This document shows, in pieces, positions 11,362 through 21,960 of a DNA stretch of 64,000 nucleotides. The DNA is from Chlorocebus sabaeus (lineage: Eukaryota; Chordata; Mammalia; Primates; Cercopithecidae). The first letter of the stretch is position 1. Each line of letters begins with the position of its first letter. A model generated the notes under the pieces. It did not search any database and had not been told where the DNA came from. It saw nothing but the letters and a program-made list of their open reading frames with translations. Both the position numbers and the translations under genes were made by a program. Where the stretch lies: NCBI RefSeq assembly GCF_047675955.1, contig NC_132915.1, positions 1,153,001-1,217,000 on the forward strand, in the 5' to 3' direction.

Positions 11362-11930
11362 TAGGTTTGGTAGGCCTCCACTTCATAGTTCCACCTTGTG
11401 GAGCAGCCTTATGGGTCAAGCATGGGCTGGGCTGTTGGGTCCCTGTGCCCTCATGGTGGGTTTTGACTTTGATGGCACCCCTAGACTTTATCAGGGCATA
11501 CACTGTGCCTGCAGGGCCAGTGCTGCAGGCTGGGCACCAAGGCAGTGAGTGAGTGCCTGGAGAAGAAGTAAGGGATGAAGCCATGGAAAGGTGTGGCCTA
11601 GACCCTTAGGCTGGCGACGAAGGTGCTCCTGAAAGTGGGTGCCTCAGGCAGCAGAAACATTGAGGTTGCTGTCACCAGGCGAGATCAATCCCTCAGGAAT
11701 TTAAATCCTGAAGAAATTGAGAAATATGTTGCTGAAATTGAAAAATAAAAAGAATAAAATGAAAGGAAGAAACAAAAGAAAGCATCATGATGATTAAAAT
11801 GTCCTTGCTTGTAACAATTTTTAAATTCAAATCACGGATGATTCTACGTCTACATGATGTAGGCATTTCCATTGCATTTATTCACACCGTCTGAGGGTCC
11901 TACAGTAAACTTCCATATCTGAATGGAAAA
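11362..11930 (+). pseudogene. PSMA7: 5'-truncated processed pseudogene of PSMA7 (proteasome subunit alpha type-7)
   Basis: The parent encodes the alpha-4 position subunit of the 20S proteasome core. Seen here: at 11453-11494 a frame reads MVGFDFDGTPRLYQ. At 11539-11568 another frame reads TKAVSECLEKK and ends at an in-frame TAA. At 11677-11745 a frame reads RRDQSL followed by LNPEEIEKYVAEIEK, then TAA at 11746-11748 where the parent continues with Lys/Glu-rich codons. These are ordered segments of the C-terminal half of PSMA7. The sequence runs on without introns through the Lys-rich tail ('aagaaacaaaagaaagcatc') and the parental stop into its 3' UTR ('aaaatgtccttgcttgtaac'), ending near 'cagtaaacttccatatctg'. 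The frame changes between the segments and stops interrupt it, so no proteasome subunit can be made. The N-terminal half is missing. The testis paralogue PSMA8 is less likely, given the 3'-UTR resemblance I recall for PSMA7. Confidence 0.88.
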
Positions 11931-12374
11931 AACGAGCATGGCAAGCTAAGCACGCTTCCTTGGCTGCCTGCCATCAGTTGCATTTAGAAATGGTTGAGTT
12001 TTGCAGGTCAACTTTACAAGTAAAACCTAAGTCTCTAAACGTGGCAGTGGATATTTTTGTAAATGAGTCTTCTAAATTTTGGTTGCATCTTGTTCAAAAT
12101 CTGTTGGAAATCTGTAATCAAAGTGTTTAAAGAAGGGAGCACAAAAAAGTCTTAGCTATTACATGTATTGAAATTACAAGTAATATTACACATTACTGGT
12201 ATTGAAAACAAAGCTGAGAAAAAAGACTCCATAACTTATACGTACAAGAGGAAGTAACTGAATAAATTAGATGGCAAGGGCTCAGATAAGGTATAAAGTT
12301 TAATTTCAGGATTCTTTAGTTTCATTTAAAAAATCTTGAGTGTGGGAAAAATATTTTTGAAAAAGGTTATGTTA
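11931..12374. other. Unassigned A/T-rich sequence
   Basis: No gene or repeat recognised between the pseudogene and the next Alu. Confidence 0.4.
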
Positions 12375-12670
12375 TTTTTTACTTTTTTGAGACACGGTGT
12401 CGCTCTGTTGCCCAGGCTGGAGTCCAGTGGCCCCATCTCAGCTCACTGCAACTTCCACCTCCTGGGTTCAAGTAATTCTCCTGCCTCAGCCTCCCAAGTA
12501 GCTGAGACTACAGGTGCGTGCCACCATGCCCAGCTAATTTTTGTATTTTTAGTAGAGACAGGGTTTCACCATATTGGTCAAGCTGGTCTCAAACTGCTGA
12601 CCTCAGGCAATCTACCCGCCTCAGCCTCCCAAAGTGCTGGGATTAAAGGCATGAGCCACCGCACCCGGCT
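12375..12670 (-). mobile_element. Full-length AluS-like, antisense
   Basis: Complete dimer from the T-rich tail to 'gagccaccgcacccggct'. Target duplication aaggtt(a/c)tgtt lies on either side (about 12364 and 12672). The 119-codon frame across 12336-12695 is the usual antisense Alu read-through and not a gene. Confidence 0.93.
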
Positions 12671-12998
12671 GAAGGTTCTGTTTTTAATTAGATAAATGTT
12701 TACTCTGAACCCTAGTGAAATGACATTTTAAAATCTCCTATTCTGCTGTGTCTACATTTGGACTGTTTGAGAAGTTTGACCTTGTTAAAAGTGTTTTGAA
12801 CAGAGTTTAAAAAGACAAAAACTATAAGTTTGGGTGGAAATATTTACACATTTCAATTAGGAAAATCAGTATTGAGAATATTCTCTAGTTAGGAGCATTT
12901 GTGTACCTCTGTCCCGAGAGAAGACTTTTTCTCAACTGAAAATACTATGGCCTATAGAGGTGACTTGAAGGTGTCAATAATTTAAAATTTATTAACTG
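12671..12998. other. Unassigned spacer between opposed Alus
   Basis: About 330 bp without a recognised feature, separating the antisense Alu (12375-12670) from the sense Alu (12999-13276). Confidence 0.4.
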
Positions 12999-13276
12999 GT
13001 CAGGCACAGTGGCTCACGCCTGTAATCCCAGCACTTTGGGAGGCTGAGATTGGGGGATCACCTGAGGTCAGGAGTTCGAGACCAGCCTGACCAACATGGC
13101 GAAACCCTGTCTCTACTAAAAACACAAAAATTAGCCGGGCGTGTTGGCACGTGCCTGTAATCCCAGCTACTCAAAAGGCTGAGGCACTTGAATTGCTTGA
13201 ACCCGGGAGGCAGAGGTTGCAGTGAGCCGAGTTCGCGCCTGGCAGAAAGAGTTAAGACTGTCTAAAAAAAAAAAAT
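12999..13276 (+). mobile_element. AluS-like, sense, with 3' internal deletion
   Basis: Starts 'ggtcaggcacagtggctcac' and runs normally to 'ttgcagtgagccgag'. It then skips most of the usual right-monomer end ('ctgcactccagcctggg' is missing) and passes through 'gcctggcagaaagag' to the A tail at about 13263. It pairs as an inverted partner with the Alu at 12375-12670. Confidence 0.9.
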
Positions 13277-14040
13277 TAACCATAAAAAGTGACTTTGAAG
13301 AAGATTGCTGGCAATTTTACAAAAAAGATGAAAGGATAATAAGACCAATTTGAAGAAAGCATATTTTTCAGAAAAAAAATATTAGTATATTAGTGTCAGG
13401 CATTCAAGATATAGCTGAGAAACTGATCAAAGCATGTGGATAGGCACCAAAAGTAATTCTGCTTATTTTAATTTTTAGCACTCTGATAATCAATATGAAG
13501 AAATTTTCCATTGTTTTTACATACCCTACAAAGGTATGTGCTACTTATTTTTCTAGAAAGTTTGTTTGTAAAAATAGTCTTTGTATCGAACTATTTTATA
13601 GGTCTATCAATATAATAAAACCAATTTACTATTCCATAAAAATAGTTAAAAATTACATAATTTTGTTTCTAGCAACATGAAATAGCAACTTAGAAAAATA
13701 TTTTACATTGTTTTGACACCCCATTTCCCTCCAGAAGTAGGATGATAAATTGCTTTTCAAAAATCTTTACCCTGTGTGTTAGTTAGGTTTAGGTTTGCAA
13801 GTTACAGACCCCTGACAGCCACGGTGTAAGCAAGGTGGATGCCTCTTTCTCTTCTGTAGAAGTCTGGGGTCAGTTGTTGGGGACCCGAATGTAAGTCCTG
13901 CCCCTCCTGTCTTATTCTTCTAGTGTGTGTAGTTTCCACTGCCCTGTCTGGTTGTTCCATCTTCAGCTACCCCACGAAAATTCAGTCAATGGGAAGGAAA
14001 GCAGAGGGGAGACAGGCAGTTAAGGACAGATGCCAGCTGC
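13277..14040. other. Unassigned A/T-rich sequence, possible old LTR at the right
   Basis: 13277-13770 has no recognised feature. At 13779-14035 a 'gtgtgttagttaggtttagg' start and a 'gaagtctggggtcagttg' interior suggest a very old antisense LTR. Similarity is too weak to assign a family. Confidence 0.35.
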
Positions 14041-15060
14041 CTGTTGTTTTTAATAGACTTTATTTTTTGGAGCAGTTTTAGATTCATAGCGAAATTTAGT
14101 GCACGGTAAAGATAATTCTCATACCCCTACACGTGCATTGCCTTAATGCATAGACTCTAGTGTCAACATCCGACACCAGAGTAGTACATTGTTACATTTT
14201 ATGAACCTGCATTGCCATATCGTTGTCACCCAGAGTTGATATTAGGGGTCACTCTTGGTGGTGTACATTCTGTGGGTTTGGACCACCTATGTATAGCCCA
14301 TTATACGTGGGCATAATGACAGGTATCCACCCTTATAGGGTCACACAGAGTAGATTTGCTGCCCTAAGAATTCTCTGTGCTCTGCCTGTTCGTCCTTGCC
14401 TCTCTCCTAACCCCTGGCAACCACTGATCTTTTTACTGTCTCCGTAGTTTTGCCTTTCCCAGAATGTCATAGAGTTGGGCTTGCACAGCGTGTTAGCTTT
14501 TCAGATTGGTTTCTTTCACTTCATCATACATTTATGTTTCCAGCATGAGTTTTCATGGTTTAACAGTTAATTTCTGTTTTATCTCTGAGTAATAGTTCAT
14601 TGTTTGGAGGTATCACCTTGTTTTTTTTTTTTTAATTCATTCCCCTACTGAAGGACACCTTGGTTTCTTCTAAGCTTTGGCAATTACGAACAAAGCTGCT
14701 AGAAACATCTGTGTGCAGGTGTTTGTGTGGACATCAAGGAGTGTGATAACTGGATTGCATGCTAAGAGTATGTCTAGTTTTGTAATAAACTGCTAAGCTG
14801 AACTCCAAAGTGGCTGCACCATTTTGCATTCCCACCCTTAATGAATAGTTCCCGTTGCTTCACATTTTTGCCAACCTTTAGTGTGGTCAGTGTTTTGGAT
14901 TTTGACCATTCTAATTAGGTGTGTAATAGTTTCTCATAGTTGTTTTAATTTGCATTTCCCTGATGACATGCTATGTATGTGTCTTTTCGTATGCTAATTT
15001 GCAATCTGCGTATTTTCTTTGGTATCTATGAAGTCTTTGGGCCCATTTTTAACTAAGTTT

Positions 15061-15064
15061 CTTT

Positions 15065-15098
<34 letters not shown>

Positions 15099-15404
15099 TC
15101 CTCTTCCTCTCCTCTTCCTCCTCCTCCCCCTCCCTCCTTCCTCCTCCCCCTCCCTCCTTCCTCCTCCCCCTCCCTCCTTCCTCCTCCCCCTCCTCTCCCC
15201 CTGCTGCTGCTGCTGCTGCTGCTGCTTCCGCCGCTGCTGCTGCTGCTGCTGCTGCTGCTTCTTCTTCTTCTTCTTCTTCTTCTTCTTCTTCTTCTTCTTC
15301 TTCTTCTTCTTCTTCTTCTTCTTCTTCTTCTTCTTCTCCTTCTCCTTCTCCTTCTCCTTCTCCTTCTCCTTCTCCTTCTCCTTCTCCTTCTTTTTCTTCT
15401 TCTT
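15061..15404. repeat. Composite polypyrimidine microsatellite: (CTT)n, (CTC)n, (CTG)8-(CTG)8, (CTCCTT)n
   Basis: The order on the + strand is as follows. Irregular TTC/CTC lies at 15061-15120. A C-rich 'ctcctccccctccctccttc' motif is repeated about three times (15117-15182). (CTG)8 CTT CCG CCG (CTG)8 lies at 15201-15254. About 26 CTT units follow (to about 15336), then a CTCCTT hexamer array to about 15392. Purines are nearly absent outside the CTG part. The array sits where the antisense AluJ poly-T tail should be, so it is an expanded Alu tail. It also produces long Glu/Arg/Ala or Phe/Leu frames of 131-175 codons that are not genes. Confidence 0.95.
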
Positions 15405-15600
15405 TGACAGGGTCTTGTTCTGTCACCAAGGCTGGAGTGTGGTGGCATAACTTTGGCTCATTGCAGCCTTGACCACCTGGGCTTAAGTGATCCTCCCACC
15501 TCAGCCTCCCAAGTAGCTGGGACCACAGGTGCACACCACCATGTCTGGCGAATTTTTTCTTATTTTTTGTAGACATGGGGTTTTACCATGTTGCCCAGAC
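15405..15600 (-). mobile_element. 5'-truncated AluJ-like, antisense
   Basis: From 'gacagggtcttgttctgtca' through 'ccacctcagcctcccaagta' to 'taccatgttgcccagac'. The right monomer and part of the left are present. 'ttgaccacctgggctt' and 'gctgggaccacaggtgcaca' are J-type features, so it is among the oldest Alus here. Its tail is the microsatellite at 15061-15404. Confidence 0.9.
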
Positions 15601-17035
15601 TGTGTTTTCTTATTGTTGAGTTTTAAGAGTTCTTTGTATATTTTGGGTAACAGTCCTTTATCAGATATATCCTTTGCAAATATTTTCTCCCAGTCTGTGG
15701 TTTGTCTTTTCATTCTCTTCACAATTTTTTTTTCCAGAGCAGAAAATTTTCGCTTTAATGAATTCCAGCTTATCAATTATTTCTTTCATGGATTGTGCCT
15801 TTGTTGTTAGAATCTAAAAAGTCATTACCCAACCCAAGGCTATTTAGATTTTCTATTTTATCTTCTGGGATATTTATAGTTTTGTGTTTTATATTTGGGT
15901 TTGTGATCCACTTAGAGTTCATTTTTGTGGAGGGTGTAAGGTCTGTGTCTAGATTCATTTTTAAAATTTCACCTGTGGATTTACAGTTGTTCCAGCACCA
16001 TTTGTTATAAAACTACTTTTTATTTATTGTATTACCCTTGGTCCTTTGTCAAATATCAGTTGGCTATACTTATGTATGTCTATTTTGGGGCTCTCTATTC
16101 TGTTTCATTGGTCTATTTGTGTATTCTTTCACCAGTAACACAGTTTCGATTTCTGTAACTTTATATATAGTAAGTCTTAAGTCAGGTGGTGTCAGTCTTC
16201 CAACTTTTCTTCTCCTTCAATAACATGTTGGCTGTTCTGGATGCTTTTTGTCTCCTTATAAACTTTAGAATCAGTTTGATGATAGCCACAAAATAACTTG
16301 CTGAGGGTTTTGATTAGGATTGTATTGAATCCAAAGATCAAGTTGAGAAGAACTGACGTCTTGACAATTTGAGTTTTCTTATCCATGAACATGGAATTTC
16401 TCCCTATTTATTTAGTTCTGTTTTGATCTTTTTTTATTAGGGTTTTGTAGTTTTCCTCATATAGATTTTGCACATACGTGTTAGGGTCATACCTAACTCT
16501 TTCACTTTGGAGGTACTAATGTACGTGTCTTTTTAATTTCAAATTCCACTTGTTAATTGCTGGTATATGAAAGTGATGACTTTTGTGTATTAACCTTGCA
16601 CTCTGCAACTTTGCTGTAATTGCTTATTAATTGCAGGAGGTTTTTTCTGGTTAATTCTGTTAGTTTTTTTTTTTTTAACAAAAGTAATCATGTTATGTGC
16701 AAACAAAGATAATTTTATTTATGGTTCAAAATCTGTTGGATTTTTTTCTTTTTCTTGTCTTATTGCATTAGCTAGGACTCCCAGTACAATGCTGAAAAGC
16801 AGTGGTGAGAGGGACATCCTCGTCTTGTTCTTGATCTCAGTGGGAAAGCTTCGAATTTATCACCATTAGGTATGATGTTCATTATAAACTTTTCATAGAT
16901 ATTCTTTATCAAGTTGAGGAAGTTTCCCTCTATTCCTAGTTTACTGAGAGTCCTTTTATTAAAAGTCATGAAAGGGAGTTGGATTTTGCCAAATGCTTTT
17001 TATGTATTTATTGATATGACCATGTAATTATCAGT

Positions 17036-17673
17036 TGTCTTTTAAGGAAGTTTCCAGAAATTATCTCATCACATTTCAGCTTGCATCACCTTGACCAGAA
17101 TTTAGTCACAGGGCTACACTTAGCTTCAGGGAAGGCTGGGAAATATGAATTTTTTTTTTTTTGTCATGGCTAGTGATGGCCCAAGATTTAAATAAAGGAT
17201 TCTATTCTCAGAAAGATGGAAAGTACAGAATAGCAGTCCCTGCCACACATCATCCTACAAACACGTACTATCATCCAACAGCTCCATAGGCTGACTGCTT
17301 GGTTAGAGAATACACTTTGCCTGTGCTTTTTAAATGTTCCAAGAGGGATCCTTGATACCATAGGACTGAATTAGTATCCCTAGGAATACCTTCCACCATC
17401 ATAACATTTACTTCGATCTCTCATCTGAAGATACATGCAAATTTTGACAGTATTCTAAATAAATAAATATTTATCTCCTTGGTTTAAAATATGCTAAAGA
17501 TTCTTATTGTAGGAAAAAAAAATGGCTTCGGAAAATGTTCCTATTTTGTCTGTGAGTGCACACATGCTCTGATTTAAGAACACAGTGTGTTTCTCTCATC
17601 TTAGATGGCTCAGCTGTCTAAAAGGCCTTTGTGCTTTTACAGAACTCTCCCAGGTCTAAATAAACACGTTTCT
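17036..17673. other. Unassigned sequence
   Basis: No gene or repeat recognised. Two short homopolymers (T at about 17150-17161 and A at about 17514-17521). Confidence 0.4.
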
Positions 17674-17979
17674 GGCCAGCCTCAGTGGCCCATGCCTGTA
17701 ATCCCAGCATTTTGTGAGGCTGAGGTAGGCGGATCATGAGGTCAGGAGTTCGAGACCAGCCTGGCCAATATGGTGAAACCCCGTCTCTACTAAAAAAATA
17801 AAAATTAGCTGGGTGTGGTGGCGGGCACCTGTAGTCCCAGCTACTCTGGAGGTTGACACAGGAGAATCGCTTGAACCTGGGAGTCGGAGGTTGCAGTTAG
17901 CCGAGATCACGCCACTGCACTTCAGCCTGGGCTACAGAGCAAGAGTCCGTCTCAAAAAAATAAAATTAAATTTAAAAAG
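17674..17979 (+). mobile_element. Full-length AluS-like, sense
   Basis: Starts 'ggccagcctcagtggcccat' and contains both monomers, the central A-rich linker and 'ccactgcacttcagcctggg'. The A-rich tail runs to about 17979. A decayed target duplication (acacgtttct against acacatatttct) flanks it. Confidence 0.93.
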
Positions 17980-18479
17980 ACACATATTTCTTCTGGTGGA
18001 GTTCAAGTGACTGGGAAGGCACTGTGGTTGCAGGGCTCCCAGTCCTCCATTCACACCTCCTGGGTAGAAACATGCTCCTTGGCCATACATGTTCTTGGGA
18101 CTGGTTTGGGTTTTTGACAGACAATAATTTACCTTTCAAATTCATTGTTTTTAAAAAAATGCAGAAGCAAATTAAAGTTCTGAAGGAGGGGGCCTGGAAG
18201 CCACGTGTTCTCTATGTGTTGTTCGTGTCCATATTTAAAATTCCAACGTCAGTTACTTGGAACTTCAATAAGAAGCCATAGGCCCCTTGCATCTATCCAC
18301 TAATTATTATCACACTTAGCCAGAGAATACACAGCCTTCCTAGCAAGGAAATTGCTGCAAGAATTATAAGACAACATGGGAATGTTGGCCACTTATGAGA
18401 GGCCCATGTTAAATTTTTAAATAAGACCATAGTTTCTATTAAAAGCTTATAGATACAATGTAGAGAAATCTTTTAGGAA
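17980..18479. other. Unassigned sequence
   Basis: 500 bp without a recognised gene or repeat. An 85-codon frame at 18024-18281 (+) shows no family resemblance. Confidence 0.4.
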
Positions 18480-19080
18480 TTCTGAATGTGGGTGGAAAAG
18501 CATTTATTCATTAGAAAAGTCTTGATCATGTGCCCAAACGTGCCGGTCCTGCACTCGACAGTGAGGATAGACTGGTGACCAAGAACCAGTGTGTATGTCA
18601 GCCCACACATAAAGCAGACACTTAAACAAAATGCAACTAATCGTAATCAGTGCTAGGAAGGAAAAACACAGCCTGTTGAAAGACTGTGCACCAAAGATAC
18701 CCAAACCATTCTGAGGGTCAGGCAAGGCTTCTCCAAGGCAAGCCACATCCAAAGGGTGACGAGGTTGGGGAATAGCATTCTGAGGCTAAGCAGATTGTCC
18801 ATGCAAAGGCTTTTAAGGATGGAAAAACCTTGTTTTTTTTAAGAAATTGAAAGAGAACTGTGTTACAGCCCGCCTTAAGGAATTACCAAAGGGCTTAAGT
18901 AGAGAAATGAGATGGTTGGATTTGCCTTGTCAAAAGGCCCTGGAGGCTGGTGTTATTAGCCTGGGAGAATAGCAAGCAGGTTATCAGGGCTTGGCATAGA
19001 GTGGAGCCTGGGTGGATAGAGATAAGTGATACTGGAGGCAAAACTGATGGCACCTGCACGTGGATCAAGTATCGGGGAGA
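18480..19080 (-). mobile_element. L2 LINE 3' region, antisense
   Basis: Ordered blocks 'gtgcccaaacgtgccggtcc', 'ggtgaccaagaaccagtg', 'gtcaggcaaggcttctccaa', 'ttgtccatgcaaaggctttt' and 'aaatgagatggttggatttg' extend from the L2 3' end into its C-terminal coding region, antisense. Longer than most L2 remnants here. Confidence 0.65.
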
Positions 19081-19189
19081 GCCTGGGGGAGGACCATTTG
19101 CATATTTTTAGAGGAAAATGGGGATGGAATGGTGCCATGTACTGCAACAAGGAATGCAGCAGGGGTAGAAAAAGGGGGAAGATCACAAG

Positions 19190-19280
19190 ACTACAGAATT
19201 TAAGAGATCAATGAGTCCAACCCCTTCACAGTTGCAGATACTCAGGCCCAGAAATAAGAAATGATTGCATCTAAGGCCTT
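19190..19280 (-). mobile_element. MIR-like fragment, antisense
   Basis: 'aatgagtccaaccccttcac' followed by 'gatactcaggcccagaaat' resembles the antisense MIR 3' core. Short and eroded. Confidence 0.4.
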
Positions 19281-19282
19281 GC

Positions 19283-19412
19283 TTCTCAAGGGGTGCAAGC
19301 TTGTTAGAAATGCAAAGTCACAGCCTTCCCAGTCCTATGGAATCAGAACCTCCATTTTAACTAGGTTCCCAAGTGATTTGTAGACATCAAGCTTGAAAAG
19401 CAGTGTTCCAAG
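19283..19412. mobile_element. MER5-like hAT DNA transposon fragment
   Basis: 'gcttgttagaaatgcaaagt' near the left and 'aactaggttcccaagtgatt' near the right are recognisable blocks of the near-palindromic MER5A family, with 'ggaatcagaacctcc' in the middle and 'gaaaagcagtgtt' at the end. Non-autonomous, no coding. Confidence 0.65.
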
Positions 19413-19599
19413 GAAATTAACGAATATGCTGCACAGCTCAGTTAGTACTAAGTTAATATGATTTGGGATAAGTTTTCTTACTTTTATAAAACATTCTTTG
19501 TACATATGCTATAGGGAGTGATGTCCAAGTTTGAAAGGTAAGTTGAGGATTGCCAACATTAAAGGACATTTTATTCAATGAAAAAAAGGCTACCAATGT

Positions 19600-19705
19600 T
19601 TTGCCTATAATATTAAGGAAGAAAGGAACAAATGATAGAGGGAAGGGAGGGAGGACAAAAGGAAGGAAGGATGGAAGAAAGAGGGAAAAAAAAGAGAAAG
19701 AATCT
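19600..19705 (+). repeat. Purine-rich (GGAA/GA) simple sequence
   Basis: About 100 bp of mostly A and G on the + strand ('gaagggagggaggac', 'ggaaggaaggatgg'). An imperfect, low-order purine tract. Open frames across it are Lys/Arg-rich artefacts. Confidence 0.7.
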
Positions 19706-20189
19706 TCAAAGGCCATGTATATAATGGATTATTCACGATATGTAAATATGGGATAAGAAAGAACTGGTCAAGTCAACTTGGCATTACATATTGTGGACAC
19801 ATGCTTCAATAGATTCTTTAAAAAGGAGTCAAAACTCCCAAATTCCTTTCTCTTACATAAGTTTCTTTTTTAAGGAAGGGGATATTGGTAATTGTTACAG
19901 ATTTCTAAATGTTGCTTAACAAAAACAGTGCTATAAAATCTTCTCAGCCAGAAATTATTTTTGTTTGCCTTTGTCATTTACTGAGCTGCACTGGGCAGGG
20001 GTCCCAGCGAACACTGTGCCATGTGCCCACATGTCCAGCACATTGCTGCTGCTTAAGGACAAAGTCTCAGCACAGGTGGGGGTTGGGAAACTGCCCACCA
20101 CAGTGCATGTTACCTAGTTTTGGGTAAGAAATTTTTCTGGTGATTTAACACGACAGACATTACTTGTCTCATTGTTTCTGTGGGTGAAG
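19706..20189. other. Unassigned sequence
   Basis: No repeat or gene recognised. A 72-codon frame at 19909-20127 is Cys-rich, as chance frames here often are. Confidence 0.35.
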
Positions 20190-20600
20190 AACCTGGGTTT
20201 CACCTAACTGGTTGCCTCTGCTTCAAAGTCTTCACGAGGTTGCCGTCAAGCCGTCAGCTGGGGCTGCAGTCTCATCTGAAGGTTTGTCTGCAGGGGGCCC
20301 TGTCTGCTTCTGAGCTCACTCATGTGGTTGCTGGCAGGCCTCAGCCCCTTGCCTTGTGGGCCTCTCCATAGAGCTACTGCCTCAGGACAGGGCAGCTGCC
20401 TTCCCTCAGAGTGAGTAGAAGAAGATGCCCAGGGCAGAAACCACAATACTTTATAGCCTAATATTAGACTCATCACTTCAACCTCATCACTTTTGTCATA
20501 TTCTAGTTTTTAGAAGCAAGTCAATAAGTTCAGCTCACATTCAGTGGGGGGAACCATGAAAAAGTGTGGAAACTCAGAGGTGGGGGTTCTGAGTCCGTTC
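20190..20600 (-). mobile_element. Probable old LTR-retrotransposon LTR, antisense
   Basis: 'gaggttgccgtcaagccgtc' then 'agctggggctgcagtctcat', 'gagctcactcatgtggttgc', 'ggcctctccatagagctact' and 'gaagcaagtcaataagttca' follow the order of a common antisense mammalian LTR of ERVL/MaLR type. The subfamily is not assigned. Confidence 0.5.
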
Positions 20601-20774
20601 CAGAGGCTGCCTACCACACTGGGTTATTTTTTTCTTCATTTCTGCTCTTATCAGAGCAATAAGATACTTAACGGCTTTCCTAAAAGTGTGTCTCAACTTT
20701 CCTAAAAGTGTCTCAACCCAGCTCACGGTGTTGGATTTTACCCCAGTGTTCCCAAGAGAGGCCTTGATATACTT

Positions 20775-21062
20775 TTTCTTTTTTGACAGTGTCTGGTTCT
20801 GTCACTCAGGCTGAGTGCAGTGGTGCCCTCTTGACAGACTGCAGCCTCCACCTCCTGGGGTCAGTTGCTCCTTCTCACTTCAGCCTCCTGAGCATTGGGA
20901 CCACAGGTATGAGCCACCAAGCCCAGATAATTTTTGTATATTTTGCAGAGACAGAATTTTGCCATATTGCCCAGACTGGTTTTGAACTCCTGAGCTCAAG
21001 TGATCAGCCCACCTCAGCCTCTCAAAGTGCTGGGTTGACAGGCCTGAGCCACTGCACCCATC
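20775..21062 (-). mobile_element. AluJ-like, antisense
   Basis: Diverged dimer from 'gacagtgtctggttctgtca' to 'gagccactgcacccatcc'. 'ggtttgaactcctgagctc'-type J features are present. A degenerate 'tatacttttt' / 'tatactactttt' target duplication flanks it. Confidence 0.9.
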
Positions 21063-21288
21063 CATGGTATACTACTTTTGATGGGGCAAATGGGACAATA
21101 CCAGAAAGCCTGGTGAGGGGATCTGCAAGGGCTGATGGTGGAGATGCAGGCAAAGGAGAGAGGCAAGCGGCTATCCTGGGCCGGCAGACCCCTCTCACAC
21201 TCACGGTCTTCCTGACACAGGGAAGGCCTTCTCTTGTTCATTTCTTTCCTCCTCTCTGCCTTCACACTTGGGTCAATGGTATAGTTTA

Positions 21289-21578
21289 GTCAGGAACAGT
21301 GGCTCATGCCTGTAATCCCAGCACTTTGGGAGGCTGAGGCGGGTGGATCACTTGAGGCCAGGTGTTTGGGATCAACCTGACCAACATGGCAAAACCCCAT
21401 CTCTACAAAAAATAAAAAAGTAACCGCTTGTGGTGGCACGTGCCTGTGGTCCCAGCTATTCGGAAGGCTTAGGGGGGAGGATTGCTTGAGCCCAGGAGAT
21501 CGAGGCTATAGTGAGCCGTGATTGTGCACTCCAGCCTGAGTGGCAGAGCAAGACTCTGTCTCAAACAAAATAAAAAAA
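21289..21578 (+). mobile_element. Alu (S/J intermediate), sense
   Basis: Complete dimer beginning 'gtcaggaacagtggctcatg'. It ends with a short A-rich tail and a nine-base target duplication, tatagttta against tatacttag (21280 and 21580). It lies only 226 bp from the antisense AluJ at 20775-21062. Confidence 0.92.
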
Positions 21579-21699
21579 TCTATACTTAGGCAGGGCCTCT
21601 TCTTTCCTCAGACCATTCCTTGCATTTCCAAAGGCCCAACATGGAGGTCACCAGTTTCCCTGGCAGGGCTTGGTCATGTCTCTCCTGCACTCCCTTAGC

Positions 21700-21960
21700 C
21701 CTTCCTGACTGACAGTCTGCATTGTGCCAGGCTCTGGGTGGGTGTTCAGGACACCATTGCAGGCAAAACAGACTTACCCCCTGTCCTCAAGGACCTCTCA
21801 GTACATTCAGAGAGGAAGACACTGATGAACACACACAGAAATATACCTTTGCTATAAAAGAAGGGGACCAAGACGGAGAGATGTAAGCTCAGCTGAGGGT
21901 TTGGCATGGGCTCTGAGGAGGGACAGTTAGGCAGAGTCCTGAGGGGGAGCAGAGTTGGCT
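21700..21960 (-). mobile_element. L2 LINE 3' fragment, antisense
   Basis: 'cattgtgccaggctctgggt', then 'gcaggcaaaacagacttacc' and 'ctgtcctcaaggacctctca', is the antisense L2 3' order. The right end grades into unassigned GC-rich sequence. Confidence 0.55.

Larger units (their letters stand above)
14041..17035 (-). mobile_element. L1M (ME/MD-like) LINE, antisense, ~2.5 kb, split by a repeat-bearing AluJ
   Basis: 14041-14640 carries the antisense 3' end ('ggagcagttttagattcata', 'acccctggcaaccactgatc'). 14640-15056 and 15601-17035 continue upstream into ORF2: 'ccaaagtggctgcaccattt', 'catttccctgatgacatgct', 'gagttctttgtatattttgg', 'ccagcaccatttgttataaa'. Near 16772-16969 is an antisense stretch of the reverse-transcriptase C-terminal region, with a 65-codon remnant. 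Stops and frameshifts are numerous, so it is dead. The L1 resumes in register after the AluJ, showing that the Alu landed in a pre-existing L1. Confidence 0.9.

Noticed and set aside
15019..15576. Open frames of 131-175 codons rich in Glu, Arg, Ala or Phe
   Set aside because: Direct translation of the CTT/CTC/CTG microsatellite and the attached Alu, not a protein gene.
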